Shown here piece after piece: positions 20,680-32,909 of a DNA stretch of 64,000 bases. Position numbers and translations under genes: made by a program. The notes under the pieces were generated by a model, which saw only the letters and a list, made by a program, of their open reading frames with translations, had not been told where the DNA came from and did no database searches. Origin of the DNA: Phytobacter diazotrophicus (GTDB lineage Bacteria; Pseudomonadota; Gammaproteobacteria; Enterobacterales; Enterobacteriaceae); assembly GCA_004346725.1 (NCBI GenBank), contig SMDE01000008.1, forward strand, positions 1 to 64,000, read 5' to 3'. Within the stretch, counting starts at the first letter, position 1. Each line of letters begins with the position of its first letter.

Positions 20680-21705
20680 TTAGTCTTCTTTATTGACTTT
20701 ACGCTCAATAGCTTTGAGGCGCTTGCTCATGTCATCAATGTTCATCACCAGGGCTGCGGTTTTACGCCACACCTTGTTCGGCTGTAGCGGGATGCCGGAG
20801 GAATAAATTCCTGGCTCGGTGATAGGACGCATCACCATCCCCATTCCCGTCACGGTGACTTTATCGCAGATTTCCATATGCCCGTTGATAACGCTGGCAC
20901 CGCCAATCATGCAATAACGGCCAATTTTCAAACTACCCGCCATGATGACGCCACCAGCAACCGCGGTATTGTCGCCAATCACGACGTTATGTGCAATCTG
21001 GCACTGGTTATCAATGATGACACCGTTACCAATGCGGGTATCATCCAGCGCACCGCGATCGATAGTGGTACATGCACCAATTTCAACACGATCGCCGATG
21101 ATGACACGACCAAGTTGTGGGATCTTAACCCAGGTGCCGCGATCGTTAGCATAACCAAAACCATCAGAACCGATCACGGTGCCCGATTGAATCAGGCAAT
21201 TCTCACCGATCTCGATTTCATGGTAAATGGTCACATTGGCCCATAAACGGGAGCCCGCACCAATTTTCGTATTTTTCCCAACGAAGCAGCCGGGGCCAAT
21301 GACAACATTGTCGCCAAGCGTCACGCCGGATTCGATGACTGCGTTTGCGCCAATCGCCACGTTGTTTCCCAGCGTCGCATCAGGATCGATCACCGCCCCA
21401 GGGGCGATGTTCTGAGCCGGTTGCGGCGTGGTATCAAGAATTTGGGCCATGCGCGCGTATGTCAGGTAGGGGTTTTTCACTACCAGAGCCGCACTCGTGG
21501 CAAAAGGAAGATCGTCCTGCGTCATGACGACAGCAGACGCCTGACAGGCAGCTAAGCTTTCACGGTACTTTGGATTTACCATGAAGGTGATTTGCCCTGC
21601 TTTAGCGGATTGCATGGACGCAACGCCGGTGATGACGATATCGCCATCACCGTGTAACTCTGCATCCAACTGTTGAGCTAAATCAGACAGTCGAATTGAA
21701 GGCAT
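20680..21705 (-). CDS. lpxD: UDP-3-O-(3-hydroxymyristoyl)glucosamine N-acyltransferase
   Basis: Third enzyme of lipid A synthesis, adding the second hydroxymyristoyl chain to the glucosamine amine. The 341 residues comprise an N-terminal uridine-binding domain, a left-handed beta-helix of hexapeptide repeats carrying catalytic His239 (QIAHNVVIG), and a C-terminal helix ending [16 protein letters not shown]. It begins 3 bp after the skp stop. A 104-bp gap without an obvious gene separates it from fabZ. Confidence 0.97.
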   Translation of the reverse strand: MPSIRLSDLAQQLDAELHGDGDIVITGVASMQSAKAGQITFMVNPKYRESLAACQASAVVMTQDDLPFATSAALVVKNPYLTYARMAQILDTTPQPAQNIAPGAVIDPDATLGNNVAIGANAVIESGVTLGDNVVIGPGCFVGKNTKIGAGSRLWANVTIYHEIEIGENCLIQSGTVIGSDGFGYANDRGTWVKIPQLGRVIIGDRVEIGACTTIDRGALDDTRIGNGVIIDNQCQIAHNVVIGDNTAVAGGVIMAGSLKIGRYCMIGGASVINGHMEICDKVTVTGMGMVMRPITEPGIYSSGIPLQPNKVWRKTAALVMNIDDMSKRLKAIERKVNKED

Positions 21706-21708
21706 TAC

Positions 21709-22203
21709 TTATTTAACCTGTTTCAGTACATCAGCAGTGATGTCTTTAACGTCATTGCTGTTGTAGATAGCGGCGTTAGAAGGAATAACCAGATCCACGC
21801 CCTGATCGGAAGCAACTTTCTTCACAGCAGCCTGAATTTTGGTCATCAGCTTGCCACGTTCTTCGTTAGAACGACGAGCCTGATCCTGCTCGAAAGCCTG
21901 ACCTTTCTGTGCCAGATCCTGACGCTGAGCCTGGATATCTTTTTCCAGCTTAGTACGATCGGCCGCTTTCATTGTGGAACCGTCACGCTGATAGCGCTGC
22001 ATTTTAGTCTGCAGGTCAGATTCCATACGCTGCAGTTCGCTGGCACGGCCACTGAATTCGTTTTTCATTGTCTGAGAAACGCCAGAAGTCTGCGCAACCT
22101 GTTGGAACAGGCTGTTCATGTCTACGACCGCAATTTTATCGGCCGCCTGAGCAGACGTTGCCATTGCCAAACCTACACCTGCAGCTAATAACCACTTTTT
22201 CAC
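21709..22203 (-). CDS. skp: periplasmic chaperone Skp
   Basis: Trimeric jellyfish-shaped chaperone that holds unfolded outer-membrane proteins on their way to BamA. The product has 164 residues: signal peptide VKKWLLAAG...SAQA, a short beta body, then a long helical, charged, coiled-coil-prone tentacle region (about 45-135). The GTG at 22203 is chosen because GAGGAG precedes it and the signal peptide follows at once; the open frame to 22275 adds no recognisable sequence. It sits between bamA and lpxD. Confidence 0.95.
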   Translation of the reverse strand: MKKWLLAAGVGLAMATSAQAADKIAVVDMNSLFQQVAQTSGVSQTMKNEFSGRASELQRMESDLQTKMQRYQRDGSTMKAADRTKLEKDIQAQRQDLAQKGQAFEQDQARRSNEERGKLMTKIQAAVKKVASDQGVDLVIPSNAAIYNSNDVKDITADVLKQVK

Positions 22204-22257
22204 AATTAACTCCTCACCATCCCGTTTGTACCCGAAGGTACCGTTCTTTGCGTTGGC

Positions 22258-22280
22258 AGGCAGTACGAAGCGCACTGCCT
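22258..22280 (-). other. hairpin between bamA and skp
   Basis: Inverted repeat AGGCAGT / ACTGCCT with a nine-base loop, in the 119-bp gap before skp. There is no T-run, so it is not a classical terminator. It could affect mRNA processing or stability between bamA and skp; this is inference. Confidence 0.4.
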
Positions 22281-22322
22281 CACCATCACGACACTACTTA
22301 TGCATTCCTTCGCTGCGGCAAG

Positions 22323-24734
22323 TTACCAGGTTTTACCAATGTTAAACTGGAACTGTTCTGCCTTGTCTCCATCGTATTTCTTAAACGGCTGGGCGTAGGA
22401 GAAAACCAACGGCCCCAATGGGGACATCCATTGTAAGGCGATACCCGCGGACATACGGATATTGCTCGGGTCACTGTAATCCGGTACGCCTAATGCCTTC
22501 ATATCAGCAGTATTTTTCCAGTTGGTATCCCAAACGGTACCTGCATCCCAGAAGAACGATGTGCGCACAGAATTCGCATACTTATCACTGATAAATGGCG
22601 TCGGCGTGATGAACTCTACGCTTGCCACGCCCATTGCGTTACCGCCCACGGCGTCATTAGAACGACAAAAGCCGCCATTCTGGTTACAGTTATCAAGACC
22701 AGCGTGACCGTAGTAAACGGCTTTCGGACCAATGTTGTTGGACTGGAAACCACGAACGCTGCTGGAACCACCGGCATAGAAGTTCTCATAGAACGGCAGC
22801 TCTTTACCACCTAATCCGTCACCGTAACCCCAACGCGTACGTCCCAGAACAACCCATTTATGATCGTCATCGATCGGGAAGTAGGAAGCCGTATCAATTG
22901 TAACTTTGTAGAACTCGTTATCGGAACCCGGAATCGTCACCTTACCGTTCAGGTTGACACGCGAGCCCTTGGTCGGGAAGTAACCACGGTCAAGGTTGTT
23001 GTATGTCCAACCATAGTTGAAGGTGAAGTCGTTTGCCGCGAAGCCATTATTATCATCGGTTATACCGGCACTTTGACCAATGGAATCCAGATAACGCCAC
23101 ATCGCCACCTGCGGTTCCATCTTAGACAGATCGTTATGGACATAACCTAAGCCCACACGCAGGGTATTGTATTCGTTAACCGGGAAACCTAACGTGCCAT
23201 CCAGACCATAACTTTTGTTGGTGTAGGAAGACAGATCAGCATCGTCAGCTTTAAAGTCATTGTAGAAGATACGCCCGCCGAGACTCACACCATCCACCGT
23301 AAAGTACGGGTTGGTAACCGAGAATTCGGAATAGGTCTGGTAGTCGTTCTTCGTACCGTTGATACCCACGGAGTAGCCAGTACCCAGCCAGTTGTCCTGC
23401 TGGACACCTACCTGGAAGCTCACACCGCTCTCTGTACCGTAGCCAACACCGAAGTTGAAGCTACCAGTGTTACGCTCTTTAACTTTGTACACGACGTCAA
23501 CCTGGTCCGGGCTGCCCGGCACACGCTGCGTATCGGTATCTACCGTTTCGAAGTAACCCAGACGGTTCAGACGCTCTTTACCCTGATCTACAAGGTCGCT
23601 GCCCAGCCAGGCACCTTCCATCTGACGCATCTCGCGGCGCAGAACGGCATCTTTCGAAGTATCGTTACCTTCAAAGCGAATTTTACGCACGTAATAACGG
23701 TTACCCGCATCGACGTTCACATGCAGCTTAACGGTTTTATCCGTATCGTTGATTTCCGGCTGCGACTGAACGCGCGGGTAGGCATAACCATAGCGACCAA
23801 GAAGTTTTTTAATGTCATCTTCCATTTTGGTCACTTTGGTGCCGTTATACAGCTCGCCCGGCTGGATTTTGGTCAGGCTTTCAATCTCCGCGGAGTGACC
23901 CGCCAGATTGCCGCTGACTTCAACACCAGAGAGTTTGTACTGATCCCCTTCGGTCACGTTGACGGTGATGTAGATACCTTTTTTATCCGGCGTCAGACTC
24001 ACCTGCGTGGAATCAATATTAAAACGCGCATAACCGCGATCCAGATAGTAACTACGCAGGGTTTCAAGATCGCCCGCCAGTTTCTGTTTCTGGTACTTGC
24101 GATCGCCCACCACGTTCCACCATGGCACTTCATCGCGCAACTGGAAGGTAGAGATCAGCTCTTCGGTCGTAAACGCATGGTTCCCGACGATGTTGATCTG
24201 TTGGATCTGGGCTGATACGCCTTCCTGGAAGACCAGTTTAAGGTCAACACGGTTACGTGGCAGAGGCGTAACGACCGCCTTCACGCTGGCACTGTATTTA
24301 CCGACACTGTAATAGAAATCTTCCAGACCTTTTTCGATATCAGACAGTGTAGTGCGATCCAGAGATTCACCAACACGTACGCCTGAAGCTTCAAGGTTCT
24401 GCTTGAGCATGTCATCTTTCACCGACTTGTTGCCGGAGAAAGTGATACTGGCGATTGTCGGACGTTCTTTTACCTGAACGAGAAGGGTATCACCGTCGCG
24501 GAGTACGCGAACATCCTCGAAGTTACCAGTGGCAAACAGGGCGCGGATGGTGTTACTGATGTCTTCATCATTCACCGTGTCGCCTGGGCGAACCGGCATA
24601 CTGAGGAGGGCCGCACCAACGGCGACACGCTGCAGGCCTTCGAAATGAATGTCCTTCACTACGAACCCGTCAGCACCGTATACGGTGGCGCTGCTAAACA
24701 GCAGCGACGCTATGAGCAACTTTTTCATCGCCAT
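22323..24734 (-). CDS. bamA: outer-membrane protein assembly factor BamA
   Basis: Essential core of the BAM complex that folds and inserts beta-barrel proteins into the outer membrane. The 803 residues comprise a signal peptide (ending VYGA), five POTRA domains (to about residue 420), and a 16-strand barrel. The barrel has the conserved loop 6 motif VRGF and the terminal beta-signal ending in FNIGKTW. Loop 6 carries two cysteines (CNQNGGFC), and several surface loops differ in length and sequence from E. coli BamA (810 residues). It lies 31 bp after rseP. Confidence 0.97.
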   Translation of the reverse strand: MAMKKLLIASLLFSSATVYGADGFVVKDIHFEGLQRVAVGAALLSMPVRPGDTVNDEDISNTIRALFATGNFEDVRVLRDGDTLLVQVKERPTIASITFSGNKSVKDDMLKQNLEASGVRVGESLDRTTLSDIEKGLEDFYYSVGKYSASVKAVVTPLPRNRVDLKLVFQEGVSAQIQQINIVGNHAFTTEELISTFQLRDEVPWWNVVGDRKYQKQKLAGDLETLRSYYLDRGYARFNIDSTQVSLTPDKKGIYITVNVTEGDQYKLSGVEVSGNLAGHSAEIESLTKIQPGELYNGTKVTKMEDDIKKLLGRYGYAYPRVQSQPEINDTDKTVKLHVNVDAGNRYYVRKIRFEGNDTSKDAVLRREMRQMEGAWLGSDLVDQGKERLNRLGYFETVDTDTQRVPGSPDQVDVVYKVKERNTGSFNFGVGYGTESGVSFQVGVQQDNWLGTGYSVGINGTKNDYQTYSEFSVTNPYFTVDGVSLGGRIFYNDFKADDADLSSYTNKSYGLDGTLGFPVNEYNTLRVGLGYVHNDLSKMEPQVAMWRYLDSIGQSAGITDDNNGFAANDFTFNYGWTYNNLDRGYFPTKGSRVNLNGKVTIPGSDNEFYKVTIDTASYFPIDDDHKWVVLGRTRWGYGDGLGGKELPFYENFYAGGSSSVRGFQSNNIGPKAVYYGHAGLDNCNQNGGFCRSNDAVGGNAMGVASVEFITPTPFISDKYANSVRTSFFWDAGTVWDTNWKNTADMKALGVPDYSDPSNIRMSAGIALQWMSPLGPLVFSYAQPFKKYDGDKAEQFQFNIGKTW

Positions 24735-24765
24735 CGTTATTATGCGTTCTTCCTAACAAACTCTC

Positions 24766-26115
24766 TTACAACCGAGAGAAATCATTGAAAAGTGCAAGCC
24801 CCATTAACAACACCAGCAAAATCGAGCCAATGCGATAACTAAAGTCTTGAACCCGCTCGGATACCGGTCCGCCTTTCAGCTTCTCAATCGCTAAAAACAG
24901 CAGATGCCCCCCGTCGAGGACAGGTAATGGGAACAGATTGATGATACCTAAGTTCACGCTTATCAACGCGAGGAACATCAGGTAGTAAATCAACCCGAAC
25001 TCTGCTGACATCCCAGCCCCCTGAGCGATCGAGATCGGCCCACTGAGGTTGTTCAGTTTTACGTCACCGGTTATCAATTTCCCCAACATACTGACCGTCA
25101 GCTTCATCAATTGCCACGTTTTGTCCGTAGCTTCAGCGATGGCGCTAAATGGCCCGTACTGGCGTACTGTCTTATATTCATCCGGCAGCGGGATAATTTT
25201 CGGCACAACGCCGGCAAAACCCTCCGCCTTGTTACCGGGTTTCGCATCCGGTATTAGCGTTAAAGACAAGGGACTCCCATGCCTTTCAATGTCCAGTGCT
25301 AACGGTGTGCCCGGATTATCGCGCACCAGGGTGACAAACGTCATCCACTGCGTTAGTTGCTGACCATCGACTTTAACGATCCTGTCGCCAGCTTGCAAAC
25401 CTGCTTTGCTTGCAGCCGAGCCTAATTGTACCTCAGCTAATACCGGTTCAATCTGCGCACCGCGTGGACGAATCCCTAATGACGCTACCGGGTCGTCTTT
25501 ATCAGGTGCAAAATTCCACTGTTGTAAATCGAGAACTTTGTCCTGGCGGTTATTGCTCCCAAACGGAGCCACGCTGAGTGTGGTTTGCTTGTCGCCAATT
25601 TTGGCGATCAGCTGCAAACGCACTGCGTCCCAATCAGGCGTTTCGATGCCATCAATCGCTTTAAGTTCCGTTCCTGGCGTAATTTGCGCATTTGCCGCGA
25701 TGGAATTGGGCGCAATTTCACCAATAACCGGGCGAACACCCGGTACACCGATGATAAACACCAGCCAGTAAGCCACGATAGCAAAGAGGAAATTGGCGAT
25801 CGGTCCCGCCGCGATAACCGCAGCACGCTGGCCAACGGTTTTATTGTTGAAGGCGTAATGGCGCATTTCCGGCGTCACCGGTTCAACACGCTCATCCAGC
25901 ATTTTGACGTAACCACCAAGCGGAATGACGGCAATAACGAATTCCGTACCTTGCTTGTCCTTGCGACGCCAGAGCGCTTTGCCGAAACCAATGGAAAAAC
26001 GCTCGACTCTCACGCCGCAACGGCGAGCAACCCAGAAATGGCCAAATTCATGCACGGTGATTAGAACACCAAGCGCAACAATGAACGACGCCAAATCCCA
26101 GAGAAAGCTCAGCAT
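24766..26115 (-). CDS. rseP: sigma-E regulator intramembrane protease RseP
   Basis: Inner-membrane zinc metalloprotease (site-2 type) that cuts RseA after DegS, releasing sigma-E; it also clears remnant signal peptides. The 449 residues carry HEFGH (residues 22-26) in the first membrane segment, two tandem periplasmic PDZ domains (about 125-310) and the third zinc ligand in the LDGGH motif near residue 400. It lies 11 bp after cdsA, upstream of the sigma-E-controlled bamA-skp genes it helps to induce. Confidence 0.97.
   Translation of the reverse strand: MLSFLWDLASFIVALGVLITVHEFGHFWVARRCGVRVERFSIGFGKALWRRKDKQGTEFVIAVIPLGGYVKMLDERVEPVTPEMRHYAFNNKTVGQRAAVIAAGPIANFLFAIVAYWLVFIIGVPGVRPVIGEIAPNSIAANAQITPGTELKAIDGIETPDWDAVRLQLIAKIGDKQTTLSVAPFGSNNRQDKVLDLQQWNFAPDKDDPVASLGIRPRGAQIEPVLAEVQLGSAASKAGLQAGDRIVKVDGQQLTQWMTFVTLVRDNPGTPLALDIERHGSPLSLTLIPDAKPGNKAEGFAGVVPKIIPLPDEYKTVRQYGPFSAIAEATDKTWQLMKLTVSMLGKLITGDVKLNNLSGPISIAQGAGMSAEFGLIYYLMFLALISVNLGIINLFPLPVLDGGHLLFLAIEKLKGGPVSERVQDFSYRIGSILLVLLMGLALFNDFSRL
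25642..25669 (-). promoter_or_regulatory. putative sigma-E promoter inside rseP, reading toward bamA
   Basis: On the minus strand GGAACTT (25663-25669), a perfect sigma-E -35 box, is followed after 16 bp by TCGAA (25642-25646), an acceptable -10. bamA and skp belong to the sigma-E regulon in E. coli and have internal promoters in this region. Use of this exact site is inference. Confidence 0.45.
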
Positions 26116-26126
26116 AAAACCGTCCG

Positions 26127-26984
26127 TTAAATCGTCCTGAAAACCAGTAACAGCAGACAGGCAAATACAGGAACCGCCGCCGTCAGGCTGTCGATGCGGT
26201 CAAGTATACCACCGTGACCGGGGATTAAATGACCACTGTCTTTAATACCGGCTTCACGCTTAAACATGCTTTCCGTCAGATCGCCCAGCACCGAGGCCAG
26301 CGCCGCGATCACAGAACAGAGTAATAATGTTGATGGCGCAACTTCGAGATTTGCCCACGCACCATATCCCCAGGAAATAATTCCTGCGGTAAACAAGCCG
26401 CCAATAAAGCCTTGCCAGGTTTTTCCCGGTGACACCTTCGGTGCCAGCTTATGTTTGCCAAACAGTTTGCCAAACATATACGCACCGGAATCTGCGCCCC
26501 ATACCAGGATCATGATATACAGCAACCATAACGCCCCGCTGTAGTGATTATCAGCGTAATGCCATGACCGCAGCGCCAGCATACCCCAGAAAAAAGGAAT
26601 AATTGTGAGAATGCCGAAAATCAACCGTATAGGTTTCGAATTACGCCAAATTGCTGCAGATGCAGGATAACCCAGCACCAGCACCAGAGCGATAACCCAC
26701 CAGACAAGCGAAGCCCAAAGTGAAACCTCGACGACTGGCTGATGAATATTATGATGGTACTCCGGCAGCATAAACAACATCAGTGCCAACACCAGCCCGC
26801 ATAATACTGCCAGCCAGACACGCTGTGTCCGTGACGTAAAACCGCTCAGTTGTCCCCATTCCCATGCAGCCAGCATGCAAACGGCAAGCGTAACAATCGC
26901 AAAACCCACAGGCGGCAATAAGAACAATGCAGCAATGACAATGGGTATTAATACAAACGCAGAAATCAGGCGATACTTCAGCAA
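26127..26984 (-). CDS. cdsA: phosphatidate cytidylyltransferase
   Basis: Integral inner-membrane enzyme that makes CDP-diacylglycerol from phosphatidate and CTP, the branch point for all phospholipids. The 285 residues have about eight hydrophobic segments. The family signature is [19 protein letters not shown] followed by ILDRIDS near the C-terminus. The start codon is TTG at 26984, as in E. coli cdsA, giving [10 protein letters not shown]. It lies 12 bp from uppS and 11 bp from rseP. Confidence 0.96.
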   Translation of the reverse strand: MLKYRLISAFVLIPIVIAALFLLPPVGFAIVTLAVCMLAAWEWGQLSGFTSRTQRVWLAVLCGLVLALMLFMLPEYHHNIHQPVVEVSLWASLVWWVIALVLVLGYPASAAIWRNSKPIRLIFGILTIIPFFWGMLALRSWHYADNHYSGALWLLYIMILVWGADSGAYMFGKLFGKHKLAPKVSPGKTWQGFIGGLFTAGIISWGYGAWANLEVAPSTLLLCSVIAALASVLGDLTESMFKREAGIKDSGHLIPGHGGILDRIDSLTAAVPVFACLLLLVFRTI

Positions 26985-26996
26985 AAGCTACCCCCA

Positions 26997-27755
26997 TCAG
27001 GCTTTGTCGCCACCTGGCTCGGTGCCGCCGAAACGACGCTCTCGATTGGCAAAGGCATGCAGCGCACCTTCAAAGTCTTGTTCATCAAAATCGGGCCAAA
27101 GAACATCCGTAAAGTAAAGTTCGGCATAGGCAATTTGCCAAAGTAAAAAGTTACTTATGCGATGTTCCCCACCCGTCCTAATCACTAAATCTACAGGTGC
27201 CAGTTCATGCATACAGATTTGCTGACTCAGCAAATCTTCATCAATTTGGTCAGGATGCAATACCCCTTCCTGAACCTGAACGGCCAATTGCCGTACTCCC
27301 TGTACGATATCCCAGCGTCCGCCATAATTCGCCGCGATATTTAGCGTCAGCCCCGTATTCTGGGCAGTCAACGCTTCCGCTTTACGAATACGCTCTTGCA
27401 GACGCGCGTTGAAACGGCTGGTATCACCAATAATGCGCAAACGCACATTATGTCGGTGCAGGCTCTTCACTTCACTGTCCAGCGCCCAGACAAATAATTC
27501 CATTAGCGCACTGACTTCCTGCGCTGGACGATTCCAGTTCTCACTACTGAACGCGTAAAGCGTTAACGCATCAATCCCGCTGTTGGCAGCAAAAGAAACG
27601 GCCCGGCGGACTGATTTCGCACCCGCTCTGTGTCCAAATGCCCGTATCTTTCCTTGTCTTTTCGCCCAGCGACCATTGCCGTCCATAATGATTGCTACAT
27701 GGCGACAGCCATGTGCTGGCAAATTTTCGCTCATTGGTTGATTCGCAGACAACAT
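26997..27755 (-). CDS. uppS: undecaprenyl diphosphate synthase
   Basis: Cis-prenyltransferase (IspU) that adds eight isopentenyl units to farnesyl diphosphate to form the C55 carrier lipid for peptidoglycan and O-antigen. The 252 residues carry the catalytic Asp25 in [10 protein letters not shown]. The conserved SSENW segment and [15 protein letters not shown] near the C-terminus are also present. It heads the uppS-cdsA-rseP group and follows dxr, another isoprenoid gene, across a terminator. Confidence 0.97.
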   Translation of the reverse strand: MLSANQPMSENLPAHGCRHVAIIMDGNGRWAKRQGKIRAFGHRAGAKSVRRAVSFAANSGIDALTLYAFSSENWNRPAQEVSALMELFVWALDSEVKSLHRHNVRLRIIGDTSRFNARLQERIRKAEALTAQNTGLTLNIAANYGGRWDIVQGVRQLAVQVQEGVLHPDQIDEDLLSQQICMHELAPVDLVIRTGGEHRISNFLLWQIAYAELYFTDVLWPDFDEQDFEGALHAFANRERRFGGTEPGGDKA

Positions 27756-27814
27756 AACGCGTTTTAGTCCCTGAAAAGGATTTAGCGGTACTCAGGAATA
27801 CAAAAGCCTTTACG

Positions 27815-27840
27815 CAAAAAAGCCGTGTCAACCACGGCTT
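27815..27840 (-). terminator. terminator downstream of dxr
   Basis: On the minus strand stem AGCCGTG / CACGGCT (27821-27839) is followed by a T-run. It lies about 100 bp past the dxr stop, in the 183-bp gap before uppS, so uppS needs its own promoter or readthrough. Confidence 0.82.
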
Positions 27841-27938
27841 CCCCTGACAGCCCGACATTAAACAGGCTGATGGATGGCGCAGACTATATCACCGAAGCCC
27901 AACGCTAACAAATAGCATGACTGTTAGTGGCTGGATTA

Positions 27939-29138
27939 TCACCAGCTTGCGAAGCGCGTCACTTGTTTTTGCGCTACGTCACGTGCAAGCCGATCTACAG
28001 CCAATACATCATCAATACTTTGTGGTTCGCTTAATACCATCTGTTCCAGAACAGACAGATTCAGCGCAGCAATATCCGTAAAACGGATAGCGGAAGCCAG
28101 AAATGCCGACACCGTTACCTCATTAGCCGCATTCAGCGCCGTGGTCGCTGCCTGCCCCTGTGCAAACGCATCTATCGCCAGTTTCAGGCAAGGGTAGCGG
28201 TCATAATCAGGTGCGGCAAAACTCAACGCGCTCAATTTACAAAAATCGAGGGCATTGGCGCCGGAGGGCACACGTTCAGGCCAGGCCATCGTATGTGCAA
28301 TCGGTGTACGCATATCCGGTTCACCAAGCTGCGCTAAAACACTGCCGTCCTGATAACGCACCATGGAGTGGATCACCGATTGCGGGTGAATAAGCACTTC
28401 CATCTGGCGGGCAGAAGCGTTGAATAACCAGCGCGCTTCAATGTATTCCAGACCTTTGTTCATCATGGTGGCGGAATCAACGGAGATCTTTCGCCCCATC
28501 GACCAGTTCGGATGACGACATGCCTGATCCGGCGTCATTGAGGCCAGTTCGGACATAGGCGTTTCACGGAACGGGCCACCAGACCCGGTAAGCAGAATAG
28601 ACGAAACGCCATTCTGCTCTAAATCAGCGTACCCCAGGTTTTGTTGGATTGTTTCCGGTAAACTCTGAAAAATAGCGTTATGTTCGCTATCTACCGGGAG
28701 GAGCTGCGCCCCGCTCTCTTTCACTGCGTCCATAAAAAGACGTCCGCAGGTCACCAGCGACTCTTTATTGGCAAGCAGCACGGTTTTACCCGCGCGGATA
28801 GCCGCAAGCGTAGGCACAAGGCCAGCAGCGCCAACAATCGCCGCCATCACCTGGTCGACATCATCGAGCGCAGCCATTTCACAGGCCGCCTGCTGACCAC
28901 TCATGACCTGCGTCGGGCAGCCCTGTTGCTGTAATTCAGCTTTTAGCTGGCGCGCGCTGGCTTCATCGTCCATCACCGCAAAACGCGGGGTGAACTCCAG
29001 GCATTGTTCCACCATACGGGTAACATTTTTACCCGCAACCAGGGCAGTAATGGAAAAGCGATCGGGATTGTGGCGAACCACATCGAGCGTGCTGCAACCA
29101 ATAGAACCTGTTGAGCCCAGAAGGGTTAAATGCTTCAT
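27939..29138 (-). CDS. dxr: 1-deoxy-D-xylulose-5-phosphate reductoisomerase
   Basis: Second enzyme of the MEP isoprenoid pathway (IspC): rearranges and reduces DXP to MEP with NADPH, and is the target of fosmidomycin. The 399 residues have the nucleotide-binding GSTGSIG (about 8-14), the metal-binding and catalytic region [11 protein letters not shown], and the flexible loop around [18 protein letters not shown]. It lies 95 bp after frr, with a large hairpin between them. Confidence 0.97.
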   Translation of the reverse strand: MKHLTLLGSTGSIGCSTLDVVRHNPDRFSITALVAGKNVTRMVEQCLEFTPRFAVMDDEASARQLKAELQQQGCPTQVMSGQQAACEMAALDDVDQVMAAIVGAAGLVPTLAAIRAGKTVLLANKESLVTCGRLFMDAVKESGAQLLPVDSEHNAIFQSLPETIQQNLGYADLEQNGVSSILLTGSGGPFRETPMSELASMTPDQACRHPNWSMGRKISVDSATMMNKGLEYIEARWLFNASARQMEVLIHPQSVIHSMVRYQDGSVLAQLGEPDMRTPIAHTMAWPERVPSGANALDFCKLSALSFAAPDYDRYPCLKLAIDAFAQGQAATTALNAANEVTVSAFLASAIRFTDIAALNLSVLEQMVLSEPQSIDDVLAVDRLARDVAQKQVTRFASW

Positions 29139-29170
29139 GAAACGCTCACAATATTGTGCAGATTAAAAGC

Positions 29171-29219
29171 AAAACGCCGCCAGCAAAGCCCCCTTGGCGG
29201 CTCTCTGTACGGCGTTTTT
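29171..29219 (-). terminator. terminator of frr
   Basis: A GC-rich nested hairpin between frr and dxr. The outer arms pair AACGCC with GGCGTT; the inner part pairs GCCGCC with GGCGGC. On the minus strand it ends in TTTTGCTTTT. This suggests partial or full termination after frr. Confidence 0.7.
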
Positions 29220-29233
29220 CGTCGGTTTTCGAA

Positions 29234-29791
29234 TCAGAACTGCATCAGTTCTGCTTCTTTATCCGCCAGCGCCGCATCGACTTTTTTGATTGCAGCGTCA
29301 GTCAGTTTCTGCACGTCTTCCTGAGAACGACGGTCATCATCTTCACTGATTTCTTTATCTTTCAGCAGCGCTTTGACTTTATCGTTCGCATCACGACGTA
29401 CGTTACGAACAGCAACGCGCGCTTGTTCAGCTTCGCCACGAACAATTTTGGTCAGGTCTTTACGACGTTCTTCAGTCAGCGGCGGCAGCGGAACACGAAT
29501 GTCGGTCCCGGCGGAGCTTGGGTTCAGACCGAGGTCGGACGCCATAATGGCTTTCTCAACGGCCGGGCCCATAGAACGATCGAACACGTTGATTTTCAGC
29601 GTACGGGAGTCTTCTACCGTTACGTTCGCCAGCTGGCGCAGCGGCGTCGGAGTACCGTAATACTCAACGACGATACCATCCAGAAGGCTCGGGGAAGCAC
29701 GGCCAGTGCGCACTTTGCTGATTTGGGTTTTGAATGATTCTACGCATTTTTCCATGCGCACTTCAGCATCTTTTCTGATATCGCTAATCAC
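29234..29791 (-). CDS. frr: ribosome recycling factor
   Basis: Splits post-termination ribosomes together with EF-G. The 185 residues form the three-helix-bundle and hinge domains of the family, with conserved [14 protein letters not shown] near the N-terminus and [11 protein letters not shown] in the middle. The start codon is GTG at 29791, as in E. coli frr. It lies 152 bp downstream of pyrH, within the translation gene cluster rpsB-tsf-pyrH-frr. Confidence 0.97.
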   Translation of the reverse strand: MISDIRKDAEVRMEKCVESFKTQISKVRTGRASPSLLDGIVVEYYGTPTPLRQLANVTVEDSRTLKINVFDRSMGPAVEKAIMASDLGLNPSSAGTDIRVPLPPLTEERRKDLTKIVRGEAEQARVAVRNVRRDANDKVKALLKDKEISEDDDRRSQEDVQKLTDAAIKKVDAALADKEAELMQF

Positions 29792-29943
29792 GTTACGAAT
29801 CCTTGAAATCTTGTCTCAGGCAAACCATACGCCACTTGAGTGGTTAGTATAGTCTCGTTCAGTACAAGGCACCGTGAAGATGCCCGACAGAACTGCTAAA
29901 TAAATTAAGGCGGAATCTTACCCTTATTTGTTGCTTACGGGAA

Positions 29944-30669
29944 TTATTCCGTAATCAAAGTGCCTTCATTTTCGCCCATTACCACACGACGCAACGCGCC
30001 CGGCTTGTTCATGTTGAACACGCGGATAGGTAATTTATGGTCGCGGGCCAGGGTAAAGGCGGCAAGATCCATTACTTTCAGTTCCTTATCAAGAACTTCG
30101 GTATAACTGAGCTGATCGTACATGGTCGCAGCCGGATCTTTTGCCGGATCGGCAGTAAACACGCCATCAACCTTGGTGGCTTTCAGTACGACATCCGCTT
30201 CTATCTCAATGCCGCGCAGGCAGGCAGCGGAATCAGTCGTAAAGAACGGGTTACCCGTACCGGCACTAAAGATCACAACACGATTGTTACGCAGCAGGCT
30301 GATCGCCTCAGCCCAGCTGTAATTGTCACACACACCGTTCAGCGGAAATGCGGACATCAGGCGGGCATTCACATAGGCGCGATGCAGCGCGTCGCGCATT
30401 GCCAGGCCATTCATGACCGTAGCCAGCATGCCCATGTGGTCACCCACCACGCGGTTCATACCCGCTTTCGCCAGGCCAGCCCCACGGAACAAGTTACCGC
30501 CACCAATTACCACCCCAACCTGAACACCCAGTTCAACAAGTTCTTTGATTTCTTGCGCCATGCGGTCAAGGATGCTTGCATCAATACCGAAACCTTCGGA
30601 ACCCTGCAGGGCTTCGCCGCTCAGCTTAAGCAGAATGCGTTTATAGACGGGTTTTGCATTGGTAGCCAT
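29944..30669 (-). CDS. pyrH: uridylate kinase
   Basis: Hexameric bacterial UMP kinase that phosphorylates UMP to UDP, activated by GTP and inhibited by UTP; a member of the amino acid kinase fold. The 241 residues open with [11 protein letters not shown]. They include the glycine-rich [13 protein letters not shown] and the nucleotide site around [16 protein letters not shown]. It lies between tsf and frr, on the same strand. Confidence 0.97.
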   Translation of the reverse strand: MATNAKPVYKRILLKLSGEALQGSEGFGIDASILDRMAQEIKELVELGVQVGVVIGGGNLFRGAGLAKAGMNRVVGDHMGMLATVMNGLAMRDALHRAYVNARLMSAFPLNGVCDNYSWAEAISLLRNNRVVIFSAGTGNPFFTTDSAACLRGIEIEADVVLKATKVDGVFTADPAKDPAATMYDQLSYTEVLDKELKVMDLAAFTLARDHKLPIRVFNMNKPGALRRVVMGENEGTLITE

Positions 30670-30780
30670 GTTTCTTTCCTGAGACTGTCAACAATTAGAC
30701 GGGTTTAAATCCGGCGATATGATACGTCGCCTGTCAGCGCAAACACTATAGCGATTGGCTGATTTTACTCTGACGGGAAC

Positions 30781-30807
30781 AAAAAGAAGCCGCCCTCAGG
30801 CGGCTGC
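30781..30807 (-). terminator. terminator of tsf
   Basis: On the minus strand stem GCCGCCTG / CAGGCGGC (30789-30804 region) is followed by TTCTTTTT, starting 12 bp past the tsf stop. Confidence 0.85.
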
Positions 30808-30815
30808 TTTAATAA

Positions 30816-31667
30816 TTAAGACTGCTTGGACATTGCAGCAACTTCTGCTGCGAAGTCAGTCTCAACTTTCTCGATACCTTCGCCCACTTCGAAGCGGATG
30901 AAGTTAGTCACATCAGCGCCCTGCTCTTTCAGCAGTTGACCAACGGTTTTGCTCGGATCCATAACGAAAGGCTGACCCGTCAGAGAAACTTCGCCGGTGA
31001 ATTTCTTCATGCGGCCTTCAACCATTTTCTCAGCGATTTCTTTCGGTTTGCCAGACTGCATGGCGATGTCCAACTGAACCTGGTACTCTTTTTCTACCAC
31101 TTCAGCAGACACATCTTCCGGCTTAACGAATTCTGGTTTGCTTGCAGCGATGTGCATAGCCAGCTGTTTAACCAGCTCTTCGTCTGCGCCTTTAGCCGCA
31201 ACCAGAACACCGATACGTGCGCCGTGCAGGTAAGAACCCAGCACTTCGCCTTCCAGGGAAGCAACACGACGGATGTTGATGTTCTCACCGATTTTAGCAA
31301 CCAGCGCTACACGTTCTTCTTCGAACTGTGCTTTCAGAACTTCAACGTCAGTGATTTTGCCTGCAACAGCTGCGTCCAGAACTTTGTTAGCAAATGCCTG
31401 GAAACCACCGTCTTTCGCAACGAAGTCAGTCTGGCAGTTAACTTCCAGAATGATACCGTAGGTGCCGTCGATCTTGGTGATGATCACGCCGTCAGCAGCA
31501 ACGTTGCCTGCTTTTTTCGCAGCTTTGATTGCACCAGATTTACGCATGTTTTCGATTGCCAGCTCGATGTCGCCGTTAGCTTCAGTCAGTGCTTTTTTGC
31601 AATCCATCATGCCTGCGCCAGTACGTTCACGCAGCTCTTTTACCAGGGATGCGGTAATTTCAGCCAT
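30816..31667 (-). CDS. tsf: elongation factor Ts
   Basis: Guanine nucleotide exchange factor that regenerates EF-Tu-GTP. The 283 residues have the N-terminal UBA-like module ([20 protein letters not shown]) and the core with TDFVAKD, the region that contacts the EF-Tu nucleotide site. The C-terminal coiled-coil region follows. It is paired with rpsB, as in most bacteria, with a terminator-like hairpin in the 139-bp gap. Confidence 0.97.
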   Translation of the reverse strand: MAEITASLVKELRERTGAGMMDCKKALTEANGDIELAIENMRKSGAIKAAKKAGNVAADGVIITKIDGTYGIILEVNCQTDFVAKDGGFQAFANKVLDAAVAGKITDVEVLKAQFEEERVALVAKIGENINIRRVASLEGEVLGSYLHGARIGVLVAAKGADEELVKQLAMHIAASKPEFVKPEDVSAEVVEKEYQVQLDIAMQSGKPKEIAEKMVEGRMKKFTGEVSLTGQPFVMDPSKTVGQLLKEQGADVTNFIRFEVGEGIEKVETDFAAEVAAMSKQS

Positions 31668-31725
31668 TCTTTATTCCTCGGGAGAATTTGACCTGCCCGG
31701 TTCGAAGAACCGCACAGATATGAAA

Positions 31726-31752
31726 GTAAAAAAGGGGCCTGAGACAGGCCCC
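31726..31752 (-). terminator. attenuator between rpsB and tsf
   Basis: On the minus strand stem GGGGCCTG / CAGGCCCC (31734-31752) is followed by six or more Ts. It sits within the rpsB-tsf operon, so it probably lowers distal tsf expression rather than ending the operon. Confidence 0.78.
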
Positions 31753-31777
31753 CTAACCAAACTTGTAACTACCTGGT

Positions 31778-31806
31778 TAATAAGGGCTCTAAAAGAGCAA
31801 ACCTTA

Positions 31807-31809
<3 letters not shown>
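31778..31809 (-). other. hairpin at the rpsB stop codon
   Basis: Nested inverted repeat with outer arms TAATAAGG / CCTTATTA and inner arms GCTC / GAGC. It overlaps the last codon of rpsB. It may protect the rpsB mRNA end or act in processing; function is inferred only. Confidence 0.45.
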
Positions 31810-32684
<875 letters not shown>

Positions 32685-32691
32685 GGCGCGC

Positions 32692-32721
32692 TTTATACCA
32701 TAAACAGGCGTCAGACTCCAA
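32692..32721 (-). promoter_or_regulatory. rpsB promoter
   Basis: On the minus strand TTGGAG (32716-32721) and TATAAA (32692-32697) are separated by 18 bp. They are followed by the GC-rich discriminator GCGCGCC, as expected of a stringently controlled ribosomal protein promoter. The rest of the gap to map (32722-32909) shows no other gene; it must hold the divergent map promoter. Confidence 0.65.
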
Positions 32722-32909
32722 TAATTGTTGGCGTTACGCACGGTACTGAACGATGAATTTCCTGTTACAGGAGGCATTGCAGTACACGGGCGGCACGAAA
32801 GACGAAGTTCAGAATGATTCTCAATTTGGCACAGGACTCGTCAGACTGTTACCATTGACAGCACTTAGACTAGTATTGTCGAAAAATTCGACGCTGATGG
32901 ACAGAATTC

